A stretch of DNA of 64,000 nucleotides from Helichrysum umbraculigerum. Taxonomy: Eukaryota > Streptophyta > Magnoliopsida > Asterales > Asteraceae. Below, piece after piece: positions 12,418 to 25,100 of this stretch (position 1 is its first letter; each line of letters begins with the position of its first letter). Below the pieces are notes generated by a model. It was not told where the DNA came from, ran no database searches, and worked only from the letters and a program-made list of their open reading frames with translations. The stretch covers positions 147,854,759 to 147,918,758 of the forward strand of contig CATIUR010000003.1 in assembly GCA_949592205.1 (NCBI GenBank). Reading direction: 5' to 3'. The position numbers and the translations under genes were made by a program.

Positions 12418-15363
12418 ATGGGTAATGTTAGTGGCAGAGAAGAAAAGAGTAAACAGTATGATCAGGAGGATTACTACATGGAATATGGACATACCCCGGC
12501 GCAAGTTAACAGCAGCAGCTATCATGGGCATATGGTTCAACATCCTAAGGTAAGTTAAGCATGTACTATATGTTAGCATAATCTAAGATTTAAGGTGATC
12601 CGTGGGTATATCGTTTAAAGATTTATTTTTTTCCTTGCAAAGATTGGATCTTTAATGGGGTACAATGTTAATCAGAAAGATCCAATATGTTTGTTAGAAC
12701 TTCAGATAAGAAGGTTGTTACTTGTTAGCATTGACAATTCAAGGATAATGAAAATTTTAATAAAACCACTACAATATATATGCAAGGACAATCCGATTCA
12801 AAGCATATTATGCACCCAAAAAAATCATAGGTAATAAAGGAAAAATATATTTGTGAAAGTGTTCATTCTTACACCTATGGTATTTTCTAAAAAACATTTT
12901 TCAAGAGTAAGTTCTATTAGCAAATTGCAGCAACTACCACAAGTGAAGTAGGATGGTCCAAGCAGTTAATAACTCTTACTTTTTGTGGCTCAATATTGCT
13001 GTGATTCTGTTTAACATTTCTGTTTATGTTATTATGTATAGTTGAAATAACTTTAGTATGCTGGCAATCCTCAACTTTACAATTCTGGGAATACATATGC
13101 AATGTGTGCTAAAATCATTGTTTTACACCACACATTCATTACAATAATATATATCTCATATATCATTCTTTTCAGGTCCCTGCTTCTCCTTCACAAAATT
13201 CTAATCAAGCAATACATACTCAAAGAGACGGATTCTGTGAAACATCAATGCAATATAGATCTTTAAATCAAGAAAAGAGCATACCAGCAGTGATCAATTG
13301 GATTCACGGTGGGACACACGTTGCCATCGAGGGATCATGGGATAACTGGACGACAAGGTTCATATAGCATTTCTACCTTATTCTTTTTTTAGAGGTGGCA
13401 GATTTGACCCTTTCAGTTATGAATGGGCTGATGCGGGTTGTGTTTTTATCTCTAACGAGTAGATTAAAAAAAGTTTGTTAAAAACGAAAGAGGTCAACTT
13501 GAACTGGTTGAAAGTCTATGTTTAATTGATAGAGTTTTATTATTTTTCTAATTGAAAGTTATAAACTTATAATGGCATTAAAGATTTGTGTCCAAAAGTG
13601 TTTCGGGCCAACCCAATGATATAAACCTAGCCCATACTAGGCCTATATCGAGCCATAAGCCCAAGTGACTCACTCCCAAAAACTTGGGCTTATGGCTCGA
13701 TATGGGCCTAATATGGGCTAGGTTCGTATCAATTGATATAAGAGCCAGCCCCATCTTTCGAGGTTCCAATACCTCGGAGTGGTCGCCTATGGAGTGGTGA
13801 CCCATACTAGGCCCATATCAAGCCCATAAGCCCAAGTGTAGAACTCACTCCCAAAAGCTAGCTTGAAGGAGGAGGGAACACCTAGACTTATAAGCCACCA
13901 ACCAATCTCATACTCAATGTGGGATCATAACACCCAATTCTTACAATATACATGTTTTGAGCTGCCTGACCTACCCATCTTTCCACCTCTAATTCATGTG
14001 CTTTCTTAATCATTATCCTTGAACTTTGTGTTTCATCAGGGAGTTATTAGAGGGTTCGGGCCATGATTTCTCTATCGTTAAGGTGCTAAATGTTGGGATT
14101 TACCATTATCGTTTTGTTGTTGACGGGCAGTGGACTTTTGCTCCTGAATTACCATACGAGTGTGATAATGTGGGGAACAAATTCAACATTCTGGAATTGA
14201 AGGTATGTTACATTAGTTACAACATTGTCCTGTTTTTCTGTTTTGATTTATGCAGGATTTAATGTGTAATCTTAATGTTTCGGATTAAATGCTGTGTGGT
14301 TCAATAGGATTCTGCATCTTACACCTCCGTTCTCTATATTTTGATGTCCATTTTAAAGGTGGACAGATAGGTGGGCCAAGCGGGTGTGTAACTGGTCAAA
14401 ACGAGTTCATAGGAAACGGGCTAGTTTTAGTATGGGTCAAAAGTTGAAACGGGCTGGGTTGGTTTGACCCACAATTCCACGACCACCTTTTTGTCAATTG
14501 AAAAGTATATACAAAAGTAATACATTTAATAGAATTACAGCAATAATAAATCTGTAATAATAATAGAAATGTAAGAAAAAAAGGTTGTACGCATTACATA
14601 TGAACTTTGGCCGAGTATCAACATGTTCATCTAGCTAGATTCTATTATTTAGCCATTAGAGCAAAACCCAAATCAACCTACTGAGTACATGAATCTAACT
14701 TGTCACTTTTTAGTCTTTTTATTTAATTAGCTAGGTTAGAAATTCGGTGAAACTCAAGTGTAGAAGAAGGCTATGCAATTTTTTTTTAACGGTGCTAAAG
14801 TCATTTTTAAGTATCATGTTCTAGTGTACTTCTATCATAGTCTCATGTGTCCCTTTCAAACTCCAAGTCCAACACATTTTCATTTTTGGGGACCAATGAT
14901 ATAAATTCGAGAATGTTGGTCCATTTCACTTGATATGCCACAAATAAAGATTATACCCACCAAAATCTTAGAATAACACTCCAGTTTTGGTTAATTTTGA
15001 AAAAGATTTCATCTTTTTGATATTCAGGATTATTATCCTGAAAATGTGGACAGAGATCAAGAACCCGAATGTCCTTCTTCCCCGATATCAAGCTACAACA
15101 ATGCAACGTTCACATTAGAAGATTTTGGAGAGAAATTTCCTGAATTGCCACCGTTACTACAACAAATGCCTCTAAATCAGCGATCTTCCTCCAAGAACTG
15201 CCAACAGGATTTTCAGAAGCCTTTATCAGCCAATTTGAACCATTTGTACATACAGAGAGACAGTAACAATCAACCTGTCGTTGCTTTGAGCTCATCCCAG
15301 CGATTTCGCGCCAAATTCGTGACAACGGTGCTTTACAAACCATTCAAGAAAGTTAGAAAGTAA
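12418..15363 (+). CDS. KINB: SnRK1 (SNF1-related kinase) regulatory beta subunit, GAL83/KINbeta type
   Basis: Four exons: 12418-12549, 13176-13357, 14040-14202, 15028-15363. All introns are GT-AG and together encode 270 residues, close to plant KINbeta1/2 (about 280-290). The protein starts MGNVSG, a probable N-myristoylation signal. Residues 81-160 form the CBM48/AMPK glycogen-binding domain, with conserved GGTHVAIEGSWDNW spanning the exon 2/3 junction and YHYRFVVDGQW. Residues 196-270 are the ASC domain that binds the kinase and gamma subunits, with LNHLYI, VVAL and FVTTVLYKPF. In the family this subunit scaffolds the SnRK1 complex and sets its membrane or nuclear location. A beta3 type is excluded because CBM48 is present; beta1 versus beta2 cannot be decided. 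It converges with the receptor kinase 454 bp downstream. Exon joins were inferred from splice signals and domain continuity. Confidence 0.93.
13389..13991. mobile_element. Probable hAT-like insertion filling intron 2 of the SnRK1 beta gene
   Basis: Ends are TAGAGGTGGCAGA and, in inverse, CTTTCCACCTCTA. Flanks ATTCTTTT and ATTCATGT agree at six of eight bases, compatible with a decayed 8-bp duplication. It accounts for about 600 of the 682 bp of the intron and contains the hairpin at 13624-13724. Confidence 0.55.
13624..13724. repeat. Near-perfect 42-bp inverted repeat in intron 2
   Basis: Arms 13624-13665 and 13683-13724 are reverse complements with only two or three mismatches, separated by a 17-base loop. 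A partial further copy of the arm (CCATAAGCCCAAG) lies at about 13824-13838. The transcript of this intron would fold into a long hairpin. Confidence 0.85.
14355..14490. repeat. Short inverted-repeat insertion in intron 3
   Basis: The stretch begins AAAGGTGG and ends CCACCTTT and is rich in GGGTCAAA / TTTGACCC words. It looks like a small hAT-type MITE, but no 8-bp target duplication could be confirmed. Confidence 0.4.
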
Positions 15364-15817
15364 AACATTCTTTTACTTGATTTTTGTTTTTGTTCTTTGG
15401 CTTTTCAGATCAGAAACTGCATTTTGAGCCAATTGAGCTTATAGTTTAAGAGAGTTTTTTATTTTTTTTATTTATAAAGATTTTGAATGTCATTTACAAG
15501 CATTCTGCATTTGTTTTGGCTTGGTTCAAGCCAGGTTTTTTGCTTCTTTTACAAGCTTGAAATGATATCGTTTTAGTTATTATTTTTTGTTTTGTTTTTT
15601 ACTTTTGATTGGGTTCAATGTGATAATAGTCCAGTTTTTGGTCCATTACTGTTCTCTAAAATGGACTTTAATTATCAAATACATATTGAAATAGTGATAC
15701 CGATATCATCTTAGAGATTAAAGAAACGGACATTCATCTATATACAGACATACCTATAATACAACTCAAACAAAACAATGACACTCTAGCAGTGTAGGTT
15801 TGAAGAATCAAATTAAA
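15364..15817. other. Convergent intergenic region with both 3' UTRs
   Basis: T-rich sequence lies between the stop of the SnRK1 beta gene (+) and the stop of the receptor kinase (-). It must hold both 3' UTRs. No canonical AATAAA is evident, which is common in plants. Nothing else is seen. Confidence 0.6.
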
Positions 15818-18800
15818 CTAGCTACAACCCTTTTCAATTGAGACGAGCTCTTGAACAACGGTCCCAATATCCATTCGATCTTTTGGAGACTCATAAGAGC
15901 ACTGCACTCCGATTTTCAATAATAAATTTAAACAAGTTGTATTGACACCATGACTTAGAAGCATTGGATCCACAACGGGAAGCACAAAACCATTAGCCAA
16001 AGCAGTCCTAGCGTAAGAATGCAAGCTTAGCCTCTCTGAGAACATTTGATCGGTAGGTTTCTTTCCTGTCATCATCTCTAATAATAGAATCCCGAAACTA
16101 TATATGTCACCACTCCTCGAAACTTCATTTCCAACTCCGTATTCTGCAATCAAATAGACTTATTTGTATAGAAAATATTAAAATATAAAAAAATCAAATT
16201 TTTTGATTGGACCAACTAATTTACCTGGAGGTGTATACCCAATGGTTCCTCTGACAACACTTGAACTAATTTTATTTGCATTAGAAACTTCATCAAGGGA
16301 AAATATTTTCGCAAGCCCAAAATCTCCAACATGTGCAACCATATCATCATCCAATAAAATGTTGTTTGGCTTTAAATCACAATGAACTACAACGTTTCCA
16401 CAGTGACAATGTAGATATTCCAGAGCGCAAGCCACATCTTTCGCGATGCTTATTCGTCGAAGAAGATCTAGTTTACACACCTCATGATCATGAGGTAAAT
16501 GGTGTAATTTTGTATGTGAATGTAACCAAGTCTCCAGGCTCCCCTTCGGCATGAATTCATACACCAAAGCTTTGAAATCATTGCCTTGAAAATCGAGGCT
16601 TGAACAACAAGTTATGACTTTCACAAGGTTGCGATGACGAATAGTTCTCAAGGCATGACATTCAGCCATAAAACTCTTAGAACCTCCTCGGCGATGCAGG
16701 TTTAGTACTTTAATTGCCACAATCAAGCCACTTTCATCAAAAACTCCTCTGTATACCCAAGAAAAGCTACCTGTACCTATTAGATTTGCAGAAGAGAACC
16801 CTTCTGTCGCTTTGAAAAGCTTTCCATAAGAAACCTTCTCAAGAGAATTGATCAATATCGATTCTGATGGTTTATCTCGCTTCTTATGCTTATTGCAGTA
16901 AAACAAGAAAAAGCAGGACACTAGAGATAGACATGCTGCAACAATGGAAGATAACGAAATCGCTACTACAACACTAATAGAAAGCTTTCTGCTTTTTTTG
17001 AATTTGGTAGTTATGCATTTCTGTAGGTGAAGCTCAGGTACACCCCCACAAAGTCTATGGTTTTCTATAACTGATATTGCACTTGTGTTGGAAAAAACAC
17101 CTTTAATAGATACCTCTCCCTCAAAGTTATTATATGAAAGATCTAGCTGCTTCAAATCGATTTGTTGCATATATGTAGGAATATTGCCAGAAAAGTTATT
17201 TCGTGATAGGTCAACATACTCGAGGCCTCTCAGAGAACTCCATGCCTCAGGCATGGATCCATAAAAATAATTTCTAGAAAGGTTAACGGTTTGAAGGCTG
17301 ATAAGGCTGCTAAAACTACTTGGAAGTTCACCTGATAAACGATTCTTAGACAAATCAATCGCAGCCAAGACTTTCAAGTTGCCAACGTTTTGTGGAAGCG
17401 TTCCTGATAGGTTATTTTGACTTAGATCTAGTAGAATGGAAAGCGAAGACAGTTGGAATAGTTCTTTGGGTACACTTCCGCTAAGGTTATTTCGAGAAAC
17501 GTTTAGTAGTATTAACTTTGTACAATTCCCAATAGTTGAGGGTATAGTACCTTCCAATTTGTTTCTACCTAATACTAGTTTAGTTAAAAATGATAGGTTT
17601 CCTACAGATTTAGGAATAAACCCATAGAAATCATTGTTATCAAGATAGAGTTCTTGCAAGTTTCTAAGATGTCCAATGCTTTCTGGAATTATGCATGTGA
17701 AGTTATTTTCAGATAGATCAAGATTTGTTAGCCCAATTAAATTTCCTACAGATGAGGGAACACATCCTGAAATATGGTTCGAATTCAGTCCTAAGTATTG
17801 AAATGTGGATGAAAAATTCCCAATCGAATCAGGTAACACTCCACTTAATTGGATGTCGTCAAAAAACAAAGCTTCCAACTTGCTACAATTGGACAAAGAA
17901 TCGAAAAATTTCATGCGATTAGGACCTTTGCTTTCAAAATTATTAGAAGACAGAAACATCGCTATAAGATGTTGCAGTTTTCCAAAATCAATAGCTATTT
18001 CGCCCGTGAAATTATTTTGAGTAACATCAAGTGTTTCCAACTCTGAACAATTTGATATGGAGGGTGGCAGGGGTCCACTAAAGTAGTTGAGCATCATTTC
18101 CAGTTTCTTGAAACGAGGTTGATTGGCACATAAGTTTGAGGGTAGACTGCCATGAAGTTCGTTTTGGGGGAAATTCAGAAGTTCTAATCTCGAAAGATTA
18201 AAAAAGAATGATGGAAAGGCTCCAACGAGACCACTTTTTCCTAGGCCTATTTTCCGTAAGTTTTTCAACTGATTGAACGAATTTGGGATGGTCCCTCCTA
18301 GTGGGCATTCAGATAGAGATAGTTGCTCCAGATTTGTGAGATTTCCAATAGACGGCGGAATGCCACCTGTGAAGCTATTTTGGTTCAAGAAGAGATATTT
18401 AATCATCTTTAAAGAGCCAAAAATATTTGGAATCTTTCCAGAGAACATATTTCGAGAGATCCGAATGTACCATAGTTTTGAGCAACTTGATATGTTGGCT
18501 GGTATCTCTCCTACAAATGAATTATTGGAAAGTAACAACATTTGTAATCGAAATAAGTGACTTATTTCATGAGGGATAGTTCCATAAAGTTGATTATTTT
18601 CAAAGTTGATGTACCTTAAGAAGCTTAAGTTGCCAATATAAGGAGATAAAGATCCTGTTATACTTGTGTCTGATAAATCCAAACCTGTGACTCGTTGGTG
18701 ACGACGACCACATTTCACACCTTGCCACAGGCAAAGCGGAAGAGAATCGTTCCAATACCTTAGAACACCTTGTGGGTCATTTGTGATCTTTGATTTTATC

Positions 18801-18922
18801 TGCAGCAGCGCAAAATGATCATCTGCAGATGTAGTAGAACCGAACACGGCTCCATTGATCATATGTATCAGAAGAGCAAGAACTAACACTCCTGCTTTAC
18901 ATAATAAGAAAGACAAGCACAT
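15818..18922 (-). CDS. LRR receptor-like serine/threonine kinase, subfamily XII (EFR/FLS2/Xa21 type)
   Basis: Two exons, 18922-16225 and 16143-15818, joined across an 81-bp GT-AG intron inside the kinase domain as is usual in this subfamily, give 1007 residues. Order: signal peptide (1-28), LRRNT cap with SLPLCLWQGVKC, about 22 plant-type leucine-rich repeats, a C-terminal cap with LCGGVPEL, one membrane segment following KKSRKL, then the kinase. Kinase motifs are the loop GTGSFSWVYRG, VAIKVLNL, the catalytic loop HCDLKPNNILL and DFGLAKIF. Cys replaces Arg before the catalytic Asp, so this is a non-RD kinase, typical of innate immune receptors for microbial ligands. The ligand cannot be told. 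The loop has Trp where most relatives have a small residue (GSFGxVY). No stop or frameshift is seen. Confidence 0.93.
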
Positions 18923-20860
18923 AATAGTGTTGAAGTTTAAGAGAGAAGATTAAAGAAGTTTAAATCCAATTTTGATTAGAACAAGACTATAAATTAAGCT
19001 GTCTATTTATAAGGATTTATAAGTCACTTTGTATTATTATATTACAATTACAATTATTTAAGTACATGATCAATATTGGAAATTAGGGCGATTTCAAGGA
19101 AACATCATGTTTACTTAAAGGTGAGTGATGTTAATTAAGTTAGACTTTTATAAATTTTATTTTTTTTCTAGTAGATACTCGATGGTAGTCAGTTATTGAA
19201 AGTAAGTGGATGAAAATTGTTAGTTAGTCAATGGATGTCAATTCCAAATATGAATGCTCAAACCTCAAGGATTTCGTGTTGTTATTCACATAGCGTACCA
19301 TCAATGAACATCTTTATAGATCAATAACACGTGTTTGAATAAGGGTTATCGATTCGTTAAGATTTATGAAACATTAAGATCCTGTTTTACGAGTCGAGTG
19401 CCTTTAGGACATTGGTTAAAGTTCTTAATTTAGATCCAAATTATTTGATAAAAACTCATTTTTCTCATGGGGTACTTGTAATCAATTTTTTGCAATTTAA
19501 ACCATTTTAGATGAACAATTTAATTATTTTTTGCAATTTCCCTGTTTGTTAATTTATTTTTGGCTTTTTGTTGTGTCACTCCATTATGTGAGTAAGAGTT
19601 GGCGAGTTGCAAGTTGCAACCATTTGTCAACCAAAGGTGGTCCAACTTTGACAATTTTAATCAATTTTCTGATGTTGATAGAAACCCAAAGAAGGACGTT
19701 ACTGAGAAAAGCCCACAGGCCCAACAATCTATACAAACCGATTTGATAGTTAAACTGTACAAGTCCTTTATTTTCTTCTTTTTACCTTTTATTTTCATTT
19801 ACTTTACTGATTACTAAAGTATCTAACCTGTTTGGATCCATGGTTTTTAGCTACTACATCATGTTCAATTCCTCTGTTTCCCCTGTTTATTATTGCTCTT
19901 GAATTTGTATGATTCGATTTCCATTTTGTTCAACATTTTCGTATGGTATTTCCATGATGGCTACTGGGCCATATGCGATCATCACCGACGGATTTTCTTA
20001 ACCGTGTGTCGAATAAAAGATATTAGGAAGAAAAAAAAATGCAAAGGAGGAAGATATAGTGTTTGTCATTTTAATCGGTGAAAATCGAGAAATGGTGAAT
20101 GCATGAACAAAGAGATATCAAATAGGAGAATTAAAAGATGCTTATGAAATACATATAATGTTTTTGAGTTTCATGAAATGAGTTTTTGGTGGTGATTTGA
20201 TGCTTTGGTTGTTGAGTTTAAATGCAATTTTGTTCATTGTTGTTGAGGTGTAAAAGGATAGAAAGAACTGATGGGATGAAGATGATGGTGAATAATGGGA
20301 TGATGTCCTCATTCCTCAAATTAGTTTAACTTAAATTTAATTTAACTTCTAATATGAGATATACTTTTCTAAAGCAAACTTTAATCGACTAAAATTTAAC
20401 AAACATCATTTCATGAGTATATATACATATATAGCATATACATACATAAGAAAAGGATTGTGATCTTCATAACTTACATCAACAGTATGCCATGTCAGGC
20501 TGCAAACTATATAAACTGCTACCAAAAAAAGAGCCAGCACAGCACCACCACACAAGCTTAGTTGTAAATACAGATAGTATGAAAGCAAAATGAGAAATGA
20601 ACAAACTTTGCTAACTGATACCCACAAAGTGAGACTGCAACATCTTCCCATTTCTCCCTTAGGATTCATAATACACCAGCACCAGCATCATCTGTTGAAG
20701 AAACAACAACCTTTTTCAAAAGCATATATAAGCTAGAGAGCTTTTGACTAAAACTGAAAATGGTACTATTGTCGCCACAGTCATAAGTGGTCAGAATTGG
20801 TTTGTCAATGACAACCATAAAATCACAAGAAAAAAGCTTCATTACATAAAGAGAAAATGT
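18923..20860. other. Intergenic spacer upstream of the receptor kinase
   Basis: AT-rich sequence. The first few hundred bases should contain the minus-strand promoter and 5' UTR of the receptor kinase; a minus-strand TATA-like stretch (TATTTATAAGG read on plus) lies near 19003. A frame at 20406-20669 has a hydrophobic translation but no family resemblance and probably lies in the 3' region of the next F-box gene. Nothing else is supported. Confidence 0.5.
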
Positions 20861-22114
20861 TTACCATTGGAACTTGTGAACGTTCTCTGATTCAAAGTTT
20901 TGGAGTTTAAGAAAGCTTGGACGATAATTCATTGCATCCATGAAGTCATCTGAAAATTCTGTCTCCTCAATTGTATCCGTGTCTGGACGATATACCAACA
21001 GTTTCTCTACACCGCATACAATCAAAATACTTCCATCATTTAAAATCTCCATCGGGTAAGAGGGACTTTCAAATGGCCAAAATAGACTAGGGCTAATACT
21101 ATTCCTGATCGACATTTCCTTTTGCCAGGAATTCTTGATACCATATTCCTTCATCACCCAAATTGAAAGATCAGAGGAAGTATAAGAATAACATAAACAA
21201 CCCTTTAGAACTCCCAACATTCGGTTAAATTCACAATCTTCTTCTAAACCCTGTGGAGGAGAGGGAAATAACTGAAATGTCTCCTTATCTAAATCAAACG
21301 CGTAAATCCTTTCAAGATCCTGATAGTCACACATACTCCAATGAACATGGTTGTTCAAGAACGTTCCAGTAGATTCAAAAATAGAATAAGTAATATGACC
21401 AAGACTTCTCCATTGACCAGTGCCAAGAGTGTAAACCTCAGCATCACGACGTGGCAAGTCAATATCTTCAGAGATTCGTATCACTTTGTATTCTCCAGTC
21501 AATGAACTGACTCCAAAACCGTAATGTATTATAGCAGAATCTTTAGCATTGTTTATCGGCTTAGGAAGGATCACATATTCTCTAGTGATTGGATTACATA
21601 TGTAGATATTACCATTTTTCCAGCCATGATTTAACAAACATATCAAACCATTAACTGATCCCACTGTATACACTCCAGAGTATTGAAAAAGGGGTGCAAG
21701 GTTAAGATCAAGACTCATGATGGGGTCGTGGTGCAAATGATTGTGATCATGTTCGTCTTGAATCTCCACCAACCTCAAATACTTGGGTGTAGCTATAGGG
21801 GTCATAGTATGTTCCGAGTAATGAAGAAGCATAGTATATTCATCAGGTTCAGAGTAATGAAGAAGCATGATACTTTCAGGTGATCTGGTGATGTGAAAAT
21901 TGATAAAATGGGAGTCGGTAATAAGATTTAGCCACTCGTTGCATACGCATTTGCAGTGGATAATTGTTTTGACAGGAAGTCTAACAAGAATCTCAAGGAT
22001 ATCATCAGCTGATATGTCTTGTATTGACGTATTGCGACTACTGACGCTGGTCTCACCGCGGGTAGATTTACTTAGGGTGCGTTTGGTTACCGAAAACTTT
22101 CCCTTTTTTTCCAT
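20861..22114 (-). CDS. F-box protein with FBA-type associated domain (paralog 1 of 3)
   Basis: An intact 417-residue frame. An N-terminal extension of about 33 residues rich in Ser, Thr, Arg and Lys precedes the F-box (about 34-78, with ILEILVRLPVKTIIHCKCVC and a WLNLI motif). The F-box should bind SKP1 in an SCF ubiquitin ligase. The rest (about 130-405) is an F-box-associated interaction domain of the FBA1 type, with GLICLLNHG, ICNPITREYVILP, YGFGVSSLTGEYKVIRI, YTLGTGQWRSLG and IWVMKEYGI. This family includes CPR1/CPR30-like regulators, but targets diverge quickly and none can be assigned. The strand and sequence match the genes at 25947 and 30587, so the three arose by local duplication. 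The other two lack the basic N-terminal extension. Confidence 0.9.
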   Translation of the reverse strand: MEKKGKFSVTKRTLSKSTRGETSVSSRNTSIQDISADDILEILVRLPVKTIIHCKCVCNEWLNLITDSHFINFHITRSPESIMLLHYSEPDEYTMLLHYSEHTMTPIATPKYLRLVEIQDEHDHNHLHHDPIMSLDLNLAPLFQYSGVYTVGSVNGLICLLNHGWKNGNIYICNPITREYVILPKPINNAKDSAIIHYGFGVSSLTGEYKVIRISEDIDLPRRDAEVYTLGTGQWRSLGHITYSIFESTGTFLNNHVHWSMCDYQDLERIYAFDLDKETFQLFPSPPQGLEEDCEFNRMLGVLKGCLCYSYTSSDLSIWVMKEYGIKNSWQKEMSIRNSISPSLFWPFESPSYPMEILNDGSILIVCGVEKLLVYRPDTDTIEETEFSDDFMDAMNYRPSFLKLQNFESENVHKFQW

Positions 22115-25100
22115 TTGTTCAAGAACGGGAAGTAGTTTTTGTCTCTAGAAAGCTAATGAAATTTTAAAAAACGCGTTCATATGTACAGCATATTGTCTTC
22201 ATTTTCCATAAATCTAAGTTTTCATATTTGTAATCACGAAACATAAAACACCTGATTTTTGTTTTCTAAGAACACTTTTTTGTGAACACGAACACGTTTT
22301 CTGATTTTCCTTTCTTAGGGTTTTTGCAGGGTTTTATAGGGCTTATGTTATGAGACCAAAATAAGAGATCTAGAGCATATAAATATAATGAAAAAGGCAA
22401 CTAATACAGGACATGCAAGGTAACATAAACAGTACACTAGACAAACACCATTAAACAAGCACTCAGGCATAAATTTGAGAAATAAAAATGAAGATGAAAA
22501 CAAGATAAACTGAAAATTGACATATCTGGGTGAAGAAGGGTGGTTGTCGGTGTTGGTTGGTAGTCTCGAGGTTGCCGGTGGAGAGACCACGATATGTTGA
22601 ACTGTTTAAGGCGGTGGAGGACCGGAGCTGGAGGGGTTACAGAATAAAGACACGTTTTATTTAGTACTCCTACGGTCCTACCATCCTTTAATAGAAAAAT
22701 TGTCCCAAAATAAATGTGGATTTCAACCGATGAAAATATATTTTAGTGGATAGATATTACTCCGTACTATATACAGTATATGACTAGTAGAGTACCCGTA
22801 TAATACGACGGTACTAATTGATAAAACGGTGTTAGTTTTGTAATGGTAATAAGAATAGCCAGCATGTTAAACTAAGAAGTCATGTGTTCATACATTTACA
22901 CTAATTTATTTGAGACTACAACTACCATTCACTTTCTCTTGATAAGAGTGGATTAAAGCTATGTTTCTTTTTTAATTTGATTTATTTGATCTCATATACA
23001 ACTAAATCGTTATGGTACGTTTGATTTATAATTATTTTTATGTCTACATCCATGTAATTAATTTGGCTAGCAATCTAAACAAATTTAAAATTAAAATGTC
23101 AACCTTGTAAATGGAAAGAGATTAGTGCAAGTTATTAGCCTACATCAAAAAGTATCGAATGATGATTATCCTAATTGTTGAAGGGTAAATTAGGCATATT
23201 AATTTTTAAGAAGTGTAAGATTCAACATCCTAACACTCTTAAGACGAAGAAGTATAAATTTCTTTGACTGAGACAGTAAGACGAAGAAGTATAAATTTAT
23301 AAAATATTACTGTAATTAAAAGTAACGTTCATATGACACGTCTTGTTGAAATATAGGAACCAAATAATTCCATTTGTAGGGTACAAATGTCATTCAGCAA
23401 ATTTCCACTTTTTCACGTTTTAAAATTTTAAATATTTCAAAAATGGCTAGTCAAAAATTTATAAAAAATTGCACCTCATTTTTTTATTTTCGATTAGACA
23501 TGTTGTATAATATACTTTCGATAAACTTTTTTTTTCATTTATTTTAATGACTATCACATGCGATACCAACAACTATTACATGTGATACAAACGACCATCA
23601 CATATGATACTACACGGTATCACATGTAAATATGTGATAGTATGTTGTCCAATTTGTAAAACCCACCAGAAAACGAAGAAGAAAAATTCGTCGAAAGTAT
23701 TACATGTGAGATGTATAATAGAAAAGAAAAAATATTGATTTATGTGGTGCAATTTTTATAACTTTCTAGACAACCGTTTTTGAGATATTTAACTTATAAA
23801 AGCATAGGGGAAAAGTTTGGTTTAATTAAAAATGAATGGCTGATATTGATTCCATCATCCTCGCCAAAATTCTCATTCTCATCTGAATTCAATTCTGTTA
23901 AATAGTTATACGTATTTTCGATTTTGCACACACCACCAAATTACAAATCTGCCCTTTCAAATATTTTACCACAATGTTAAACCCAAAACAGATTTAAAAG
24001 TATGACTACTTTCAAGTATAAAATACTCCGTATACTGTAATACTTTCCCCGATATATCAATATGTATTTTCTATATTATGATCGAAATTCAATTTGCATT
24101 TTAATATGATAATCTAGATACATTGTGATCGAAATTCAATTCTGAATTTTAATATGATAATTTGGAGGGTACCCTGACCCCGTAACATATTTCAATGGTA
24201 CACGTTTGACCCACCCTCAAGGATTATCATCGCCTGACAAAGTCACATGTCCACAAATCAACCAAATATGTTGAGGCGTATATTCAAACCCTGAATACAT
24301 GTGTAGTCTGTGCATTTGAAGTGACGTGATCACTTACAATGCCTGATTGGTTTTGAATTTTAATATGACCAAACAAATTATCAAAAGAACTTGTTAGAAT
24401 TATGGGTTTGCCATAGTTGGAAATTTGAGTATATAATAGACTTTTGAAGGTTCTATTGATGATAATTAACATGAAAACCACCTTATCGAATCGAAATGTA
24501 CATACAAATATCAAGAAGCTTGAACGCTTCTAGCTAGCAACTCTTGGAAAGTTGGAAATGGTATTATCGACACAAGTTTTAGCACCTGAACACATCGATC
24601 TAAGGATACATGGAAACGAATACCTCAGATAAATCATGTCATAACTTTCTTCACGGTGAAAGAGAATGAAATAATTGATTATAGCTCTGAATAAAATCAC
24701 AATTGCACTAACATGTAGTATTGGCTAATTCTCATTCAATTCGATATAGAAAAGCAAACTGAACTTAAAATCAAAAAGTAAAAGGGTTGGAGTTGGTGTT
24801 AGGTTCTCATCATGGTGTTTGATCATATATGAATAAAATTTATCTGACCTCAGATCTATTAACAGATTACTAGTGTTCTCATTAACCAACCAGTTGTTGA
24901 TCATACAGAAATCTTCTATCAGCAACAACTAAAAAGACAAATGAAATGCTCACACAATAATAAAACTGAGTAGCAAATACAACATACAAATTATTTTTTG
25001 AAACCATACGTTTATATCTTTTCATGTGAATGCCTACATAATGCACAAATTCTTTCAGAGGTTGCCTTAGCTTACGGATCAAATCTCAAAAGCGCAAAAG

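Noticed and set aside
20406..20669. 87-residue hydrophobic frame between the receptor kinase and F-box paralog 1
   Set aside because: No family resemblance; it probably lies in or near the 3' UTR of the F-box gene. There is not enough to call a gene.
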